Assembly: GCA_017163975.1 (NCBI GenBank)
Contig: JAFFSR010000265.1
Span: 682,001-746,000, forward strand
Reading direction: 5' to 3'
DNA length: 64,000 nucleotides
DNA from: Anastatus disparis
Taxonomy: Eukaryota > Arthropoda > Insecta > Hymenoptera > Eupelmidae
The translations under genes were made by a program, and so were the position numbers. Shown piece after piece: positions 62,403 through 64,000 of the stretch. The notes below the pieces were generated by a model. That model made no database searches. It was not told where the DNA came from and saw only the letters and a list, made by a program, of their open reading frames with translations. Within the stretch, counting starts at the first letter, position 1, and each line of letters starts with the position of its first letter.

Positions 62403-63846
62403 CTGAAACAAAAAGAAGAAAAATAATGGCTATTAATTTACTGGGTAAACTTTTATTTATTGGTTTTATGTACTTCGGATTATCATTATAAATAGAATTT
62501 TTTGTTTGTTATGTGAAATTAAATTCTTTAAATACGAATATTACTTTTTGTTTGCAAGTAAAACGCTTTGAGCAAGTGAGTCATTTGTAGGTTTTTAAAA
62601 TATTTAATTTAAAAACAAATTTAATAACATTTGTTTCTCACAGATGATATACACGCACATATATACAAACGTATACTAATATTAAAATTAATTTTTAATT
62701 GATTAATTTTCAATTAATTAATTTTTAATAAATAATAAAGCATATAAGGATGTAAACAATTTAAAAATATCAATTGTATTCGAATTTTTTTTTTCTTCAA
62801 TTTTTGAAAAATATAAACATTTTATTTTTGTAAAGATAGATTTAGAGAACATGCTAATATTTATATTTTTTTACGAGAGATTTATGGATAGTACTGAGAA
62901 TTAAATTACATAACACTTTTTTCATAATTGTGCTATTGCATAAAGATTCAAAATAAGTAACTCATTAAATTGATGCTGTAATTTTTCCATAAATGAACGC
63001 TACATAAAAACCTAAATATTAAAAAAATTATTGTGGATACGATATACTTAAATTGAATTTTTTCTGATAGTAAAAATTTCCGATAAATATTTTTCTATAA
63101 TATTACTTCAAATCAAAAGTAAATTGTCCATTATCAAGCTGTTTTTGTTAAGAAATAACTTTTAGATTATTGGATTAAATAATTATGATTATAAAAACAT
63201 ATTGAGCTTTTAAATCAAACTTAATAATGAAGCACTTAATAGTGTAAGATATGTGCTTATCAAGATTAAAAACAATTATATCTTTAAATTGTAAAATTCT
63301 TGGAACTAAATTTTTTCCTTTAAATTACAATGTGAAGCACGATTTCTTTACATTAAATTCATAGTAGTACCGAGACTCAAACAAAAGTTTCCAAAATACT
63401 TTTATAGTACTATAAAATTTATGGCTTTTCCCATGAGTCAGACTGTAATTTTTACCGTAGAATTAAGATAATTCCTATTTTTTCTGTACACCATGAGAAT
63501 TTGTAATACAGCATTTGGAAAAAAATTATTTGAATAATGATAAACTCGTGTGTTCTTTAATAAAATCGCTTGCTTCTTACGAAACATGAATAAAATTTGA
63601 TGTAAAATATTAATTTTATATTGAAAAAAAAAACTAATTGAATTATTTTTATCATCCAATGCGAAGCATTACTCAAACTGCAACAATAACAAAAAACTCA
63701 TCATTCCGATCGTGAGAAACCGCCTACATAAGGTTCACTTATTAATCGTTCAACGTTCAACGTAACAAAGCGCAAAAAAAGCTGCCCTACTTAATAAATG
63801 ACTTTTAATTAAAAATACAAGTAAGCTGCATACGCATTCGGCATAC
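62403..63846 (-). other. gene-free stretch upstream of the first visible CLASP exon
   Basis: AT-rich DNA without a supportable exon. A short piece at 63441-63475 (AGACTGTAATTTTTACCGTAG) resembles the right arm of the element at 2475-2722 but is too short to call. Confidence 0.4.
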
Positions 63847-64000
63847 CTAAATTAGGATAAAGCCAGGGTGGTTTATGAACATCGCAATGACAACCACGTG
63901 CACGTGCGCCTGGATGTTTGACAATATTGTCCCACTGTAGTATCCAAGTTTCGCTTGGATCCCATAATTTTTTGTCAATACTTGGATATTTGACGAGGCC
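63847..64000 (-). CDS. unidentified open exon at the window edge (partial)
   Basis: Fifty-one codons are open from the window edge to a TTAG|GTATGC donor at 63846. The peptide is unlike the AT-driven noise nearby: WDPSETWILQWDNIV, then HPGARARGCHCDVHKPPWLY, with Trp, Cys, His and Pro. The donor phase (one leftover base) matches the first visible CLASP exon, but the text is not TOG1-like. It could be an alternative CLASP 5' exon, or belong to a separate minus-strand gene. If read through, the frame ends at a stop at 63809. I do not recognise the family. Confidence 0.45.
   Translation of the reverse strand, partial: ASSNIQVLTKNYGIQAKLGYYSGTILSNIQAHVHVVVIAMFINHPGFILI

Noticed and set aside
63361..63500. 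Second copy of the foldback element at 2475-2722
   Set aside because: Only about 25-30 bases resemble it; too little to call a copy.
1..64000. CRISPR arrays, bacterial operons, LTR retrotransposons, rRNA genes
   Set aside because: No regularly spaced direct repeats, no polycistronic gene runs, no LTR pair with a gag-pol frame and no rRNA-like sequence was seen.

Overview
The window is AT-rich (roughly three quarters A+T by eye) animal nuclear DNA. Short exons sit in long introns with GT..AG borders, and there are many short non-autonomous repeats. The two recognisable single-copy genes look like insect genes: a Tret1-like SLC2 sugar transporter and the microtubule plus-end protein CLASP (Mast/Orbit/Chb). 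Very low GC, an ankyrin gene with a PRANC-like tail, an F-box/LRR relic and a dense tRNA-SINE family suggest a parasitoid wasp (Hymenoptera). That placement is inference, and no species is claimed.

Layout. 1-10.7 kb: no gene seen, three inverted-repeat elements and one SINE. 10.8-33.2 kb, plus strand: sugar transporter with a TATA/CAGT-type promoter, a 5' UTR exon, two candidate alternative first coding exons and six further coding exons. The coding exons join without a break into 549 residues. Its introns carry three full-length and one 5'-decayed SINE, a 56-bp A-tailed insertion and several palindromic elements. 35.66-38.20 kb, minus strand: a 5'-truncated non-LTR retrotransposon between perfect 18-bp target-site duplications, broken by one frameshift. 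38.87-44.96 kb: a segment bounded by ~0.3-kb inverted repeats, holding an F-box/LRR pseudogene (plus) and an intact, intronless ankyrin-repeat gene (minus). 45-49.7 kb: no gene seen, one SINE with a 12-bp duplication. 50.2-62.4 kb, minus strand: 22 coding exons of CLASP, giving about 1,254 residues from just after TOG1 to the stop; TOG1 should lie beyond position 64000. 63.85-64.0 kb: an unidentified open exon on the minus strand.

Function. The transporter would move sugar, probably trehalose or glucose, across the plasma membrane. CLASP would stabilise microtubules at plus ends and kinetochores. The two are unrelated neighbours. The rest is mostly transposon biology: one LINE, seven copies of one SINE, and at least six kinds of inverted-repeat element. 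The most unusual region is the inverted-repeat-bounded ankyrin/F-box segment. I found no CRISPR array, rRNA gene, functional tRNA gene or bacterial-type operon. Exon borders were derived by hand from frame continuity, splice consensus and family knowledge, not from transcripts.
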